The notes below the pieces were generated by a model that searched no databases, was not told where the DNA came from, and saw only the letters and a list, made by a program, of their open reading frames with translations. Positions 61,156-64,000 of a stretch of 64,000 bases of DNA are shown one piece after another. The DNA is taken from positions 62,001 through 126,000 of the forward strand of contig CAMVEB010000003.1 of the NCBI GenBank assembly GCA_947166385.1, given 5' to 3'. Within the stretch, counting starts at the first letter, position 1, and each line of letters starts with the position of its first letter. This DNA comes from an uncultured Clostridia bacterium. Its GTDB lineage: Bacteria > Bacillota > Clostridia > Christensenellales > Aristaeellaceae. Both the position numbers and the translations under genes were made by a program.

Positions 61156-62202
61156 ATGAAAACCGAACAGACAGAAAAGCTGTATTTTGCCTCTGATTAT
61201 ATGGAAGGAACGCTTCCGGCCATCCTGCAGCGGCTGACGGAAACCAATCTGGTTCATTCGGCCGGATACGGGGCGGATGAGTTTTCAGCGTCCGCCCGGC
61301 AAAAAATCCGGGAAGCCTGCTGTGCGCCGGAGGCGGATGTTTTTTTCCTGATCGGGGGGACGCAGGCCAATGCGACAGTGATTGACGCCATGCTCCGTCC
61401 GTACCAGGGGGTGATCGCGGCCGCGACCGGGCACATCAGTGTTCATGAAGTCGGCGCGGTGGAAGCCGGCGGCCACAAGGTGATTCCCCTGCCGCAGGAG
61501 AGCGGGAAGCTTTCCGCCGAGGCAATCAGATCCTGCGCCGGGACTTACTGGAAGGATGAGACCCGGGAGCATATGGTCATGCCGGGCCTGGTCTATCTTT
61601 CGCAGCCCACCGAGTATGGCACGCTCTACTCCCTTGAGGAACTGAGGGCGATCAGCGCAGTCTGCCGGGAATACAGCATGGGGCTTTATGTGGATGGCGC
61701 CCGTCTGGCTTATGCGCTGGCGTGCCCGGAGAATGACGTGACCCTGCCGGACCTGGCGGCGCTGTGCGACACGTTTTACATCGGGGGTACAAAATGCGGG
61801 GCGCTGTTCGGGGAGGCGGTGGTTTTCCCGAAGCACGACACGGTGCCTCACTTTTTCTCCATCGTGAAGCAGCACGGCGCGCTGCTGGCCAAGGGACGGA
61901 TTGCCGGCATCCAGTTTGATACGCTGTTCACGGACAACCTGTATGAGCAGGCGGGGAAGACTGCCATTGCCGCAGCGGATCGGATCAGGGCGGCGCTGAA
62001 GGAAAAGGGATACAGGCTGACGATCGATACCCCGACGAACCAGATTTTCATCGCTCTGGATCCGGAACAGCTGCAAAAGCTTTCGGAGCGGGTGGAGATG
62101 GGATTCTGGGAGAACCGGCCGGACGGGACAACCGTCATGCGAATCGCAACCAGCTGGGCAACCAGCAAAGAAGATACGGACAGGCTGATTGCAGCCCTGT
62201 AA
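61156..62202 (+). CDS. ltaE: Low-specificity L-threonine aldolase-type PLP enzyme
   Basis: The protein has 348 residues; ATG 61156 follows AGGGAGGA. FASDYMEGTLPAIL and GADEFSASARQKI start the fold-type I aldolase pattern, with FLIGGTQANATVIDAML, the PLP-facing HISVHEVGAVEAGGH, LYVDGARLAYAL and the lysine K213 in YIGGTKCGALFGE. It splits L-threonine or allo-threonine to glycine plus acetaldehyde. A beta-eliminating lyase of the same family is an alternative. The pullulanase gene follows 22 bp later on the same strand. Confidence 0.88.
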   Translation: MKTEQTEKLYFASDYMEGTLPAILQRLTETNLVHSAGYGADEFSASARQKIREACCAPEADVFFLIGGTQANATVIDAMLRPYQGVIAAATGHISVHEVGAVEAGGHKVIPLPQESGKLSAEAIRSCAGTYWKDETREHMVMPGLVYLSQPTEYGTLYSLEELRAISAVCREYSMGLYVDGARLAYALACPENDVTLPDLAALCDTFYIGGTKCGALFGEAVVFPKHDTVPHFFSIVKQHGALLAKGRIAGIQFDTLFTDNLYEQAGKTAIAAADRIRAALKEKGYRLTIDTPTNQIFIALDPEQLQKLSERVEMGFWENRPDGTTVMRIATSWATSKEDTDRLIAAL

Positions 62203-62224
62203 AAACAGAAGGAGGAAACGGAAC

Positions 62225-64000
62225 ATGAAAAAGGCGGTATGCATGCTGACGGCACTGGTAATGGCGCTGCTGTTCTCCGGCGGATTGGCGCCTGCGGCCC
62301 GGGCGGAGGAAGAATACGCTCTGCCCCGGGAGGAGGGGACCCGCCAGCTGACTTTCTACTGGTACGGGGAGGGCGTGGACTATGACACCTGTGACATGTG
62401 GATCTGGTATCCCAACGCCGACGGCCGCGGATACCTTTTCCATCCCTGCGAATACGGGGTGAAGGTGGTTCTGAACGTGCCGACGGAAGTGGAGAAGGTG
62501 GGCTTTATTGTCCGGCGGAACTGCTCCAGCCCCGGCGGCACCAGCTGGGGTTCGGCCACGAAGGATTACGACGGCGACCGTTACGCGGAAATCCTGGGGG
62601 ATACGACGGAGGTCTGGCTGAAACCCGGAGATGCCAACATGTACCGGAGCGACGACGGCGGAAAAACGCTGTATCAGGAGAAGAAAATGACACTGGTCGG
62701 AATCACGGATATGAATACATTCCAGTACTTCCTGAACCCGGCGGCGCGGATCGGCTCGCTGGACCAGGTGAAGGTCACCGAGCAGGAAACCGGCAGGGCT
62801 CTGGAGGTGACCGGCCTGAGCAGCCTGGAGATGGAGGTGGTTACCGGGAAGATCACCGTCGCGGAAGAGCTGGATCTTTCCCGGGTGTATACGGTGGAAA
62901 TCGCGGGCTATGAGCCCATGAACGCTGTGCCGACAAAGGTTTTTGATACGGAAGCCTTCGCGGAGCAGTATGTCTATGACGGGGACGATCTGGGCGCGGT
63001 AATCGGGGAAAGCGGAACGACTTTCCGGGTCTGGGCGCCGACAGCGAGCCGGGTGGTGCTGAACCTGTTTGAAGCCGGGAACGGCACTGATGCCTGTGAC
63101 AGACTGGAGATGGCCCGCGGGGAGAAGGGCGTCTGGAGCGCGGAAGCGCCCTGCGGCAGCGGTACCTATTACACGTATACGGTGACAACGGCCGTCGGAG
63201 AGCAGGAAGCGGTGGATCCCTATGCCCGTGCGGTGGGCGTGAACGGCGACCGCGGCATGGTGGTAGACCTGCGCGCAACGGATCCGGAAGGATTCGACGC
63301 GGATACCTGGACGGACAGCATCAGCGCCTATAACGAGGCAGTGATCTGGGAAGTGCATGTCCGGGATTTCTCGAACCGTCTGGCATCCGCCCGGTATCCG
63401 GGAAAGTACCTGGCGTTTACCGAGCATGGCCTGACGAACGCCGCGGGAGAACCGGCCGGCGTGGATTATATGACAGATCTGGGGATTACCCACGTGCATC
63501 TCCAGCCGGTATACGACTTTGCCACGGTGGACGAAACGTCAGAGGAACCCCAGTTCAACTGGGGATATGACCCGAAGAACTACAACGCGCCGGAAGGCAG
63601 CTATTCCACGGACCCGTACCACGGGGAGGTCCGTATCACCGAGTTCAAGCAGATGGTGCAGGCGCTGCACGGGAGCGGTCTGGGCGTGGTGATGGACGTG
63701 GTGTACAACCATACCTACGAGGGCAACTCCTGTCTGAACCGGATTGTACCATATTATTACTACCGCTATGACGGAATGGGTGGCTGGTCCAACGGATCCG
63801 GCTGCGGAAACGAGACGGCATCCGACCGGGCCATGTTTCGGAAATACATGGTGGATTCCGTGTGCTACTGGGCGAAGGAATACCATGTGGACGGTTTCCG
63901 GTTTGACCTGATGGCGCTTCATGATGTCCGGACCATGCAGGAGATCGAAGCGGCTGTGCACGCGATCAATCCCCGGGCGATCCTTTATGGGGAAGGCTGG
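62225..64000 (+). CDS. pulA: Secreted type I pullulanase, 3' end cut by window edge
   Basis: There are 592 codons up to the window end, with no stop. A signal peptide (about 1-28, ending APAARA) precedes an N-terminal carbohydrate-binding region (TRQLTFYWYGEGVDYDTCDMW, CBM41-like), and a CBM48-like domain follows (GTTFRVWAPTASRVVLNLFEAG). In the GH13 barrel, NWGYDP (445-450) is the type I pullulanase marker. VMDVVYNHT (about 488-496) is region I, GFRFDLMAL carries the nucleophile D561, and YGEGW the acid/base E590. It debranches alpha-1,6 bonds of starch or pullulan outside the cell. ATG 62225 follows AAGGAGG. Confidence 0.93.
   Translation, partial: MKKAVCMLTALVMALLFSGGLAPAARAEEEYALPREEGTRQLTFYWYGEGVDYDTCDMWIWYPNADGRGYLFHPCEYGVKVVLNVPTEVEKVGFIVRRNCSSPGGTSWGSATKDYDGDRYAEILGDTTEVWLKPGDANMYRSDDGGKTLYQEKKMTLVGITDMNTFQYFLNPAARIGSLDQVKVTEQETGRALEVTGLSSLEMEVVTGKITVAEELDLSRVYTVEIAGYEPMNAVPTKVFDTEAFAEQYVYDGDDLGAVIGESGTTFRVWAPTASRVVLNLFEAGNGTDACDRLEMARGEKGVWSAEAPCGSGTYYTYTVTTAVGEQEAVDPYARAVGVNGDRGMVVDLRATDPEGFDADTWTDSISAYNEAVIWEVHVRDFSNRLASARYPGKYLAFTEHGLTNAAGEPAGVDYMTDLGITHVHLQPVYDFATVDETSEEPQFNWGYDPKNYNAPEGSYSTDPYHGEVRITEFKQMVQALHGSGLGVVMDVVYNHTYEGNSCLNRIVPYYYYRYDGMGGWSNGSGCGNETASDRAMFRKYMVDSVCYWAKEYHVDGFRFDLMALHDVRTMQEIEAAVHAINPRAILYGEGW

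Noticed and set aside
1-64000. tRNA genes, rRNA genes and CRISPR arrays
   Set aside because: No cloverleaf-like T-arm contexts outside coding regions, no rRNA signatures, and no regularly spaced short repeats were seen on reading; a dedicated scan was not possible.

Overview
The window reads as chromosomal DNA of a moderately GC-rich member of the Bacillota, most likely a gut or rumen Clostridia lineage (Christensenellales/Aristaeellaceae-like is a guess). The reasons are strong AGGAGG-type ribosome binding sites, Gram-positive lipoprotein and sugar-ABC arrangements, PurBox-like sites, an ECF sigma/anti-sigma pair, and plant-polysaccharide enzymes (GH36, GH3, pullulanase). No rRNA, tRNA or CRISPR array was recognised. 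Both window edges cut genes: a RelE/ParE toxin on the left and a secreted pullulanase on the right.

Region 1 (1-15 kb) is accessory and defence-like. It holds a toxin remnant, then a two-gene operon in which a HipA-type kinase lacking its N-terminal subdomain precedes a protein that seems to combine that subdomain with a C-terminal HTH. A flavin reductase and an SDR follow. Next comes a type I restriction-modification operon, fic-hsdM-broN-hsdS-hsdR. An MMPL exporter and a decayed condensation-domain gene close the region.

Region 2 (15-28 kb) is a patchwork of small and secreted proteins: a double-glycine leader peptide, an M13 metallopeptidase lipoprotein, a nucleotidyltransferase remnant, a C26 amidotransferase, an ISAs1-family insertion sequence, a DHH phosphoesterase, IPP isomerase and a MalY-type PLP enzyme.

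Region 3 (28-36 kb) carries guanine deaminase, alpha-galactosidase, peptidase T, a DUF2804-like protein, and a two-gene AmmeMemoRadiSam locus in which the Memo and AMMECR1 domains are fused.

Region 4 (36-50 kb) is one long purine operon: purE-C-F-M-N-O-H(AICARFT only)-D-L-fhs. It is preceded by PurBox-like sites, a sigma-A-like promoter and a candidate rod-shaped structured RNA. IMP formation is split between a PurO-type cyclohydrolase and a stand-alone AICAR transformylase. The PurF-like protein lacks the N-terminal catalytic cysteine. Fhs supplies formyl-tetrahydrofolate for PurN and the transformylase.

Region 5 (50-64 kb) has an acyltransferase, RarA with a coupled membrane protein, a GH3 glycosidase, a three-gene sugar ABC transporter without its ATPase, an ECF sigma/anti-sigma operon, threonine aldolase and the truncated pullulanase.

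All identifications were made by reading the sequence and from knowledge of the families. No database search was run.
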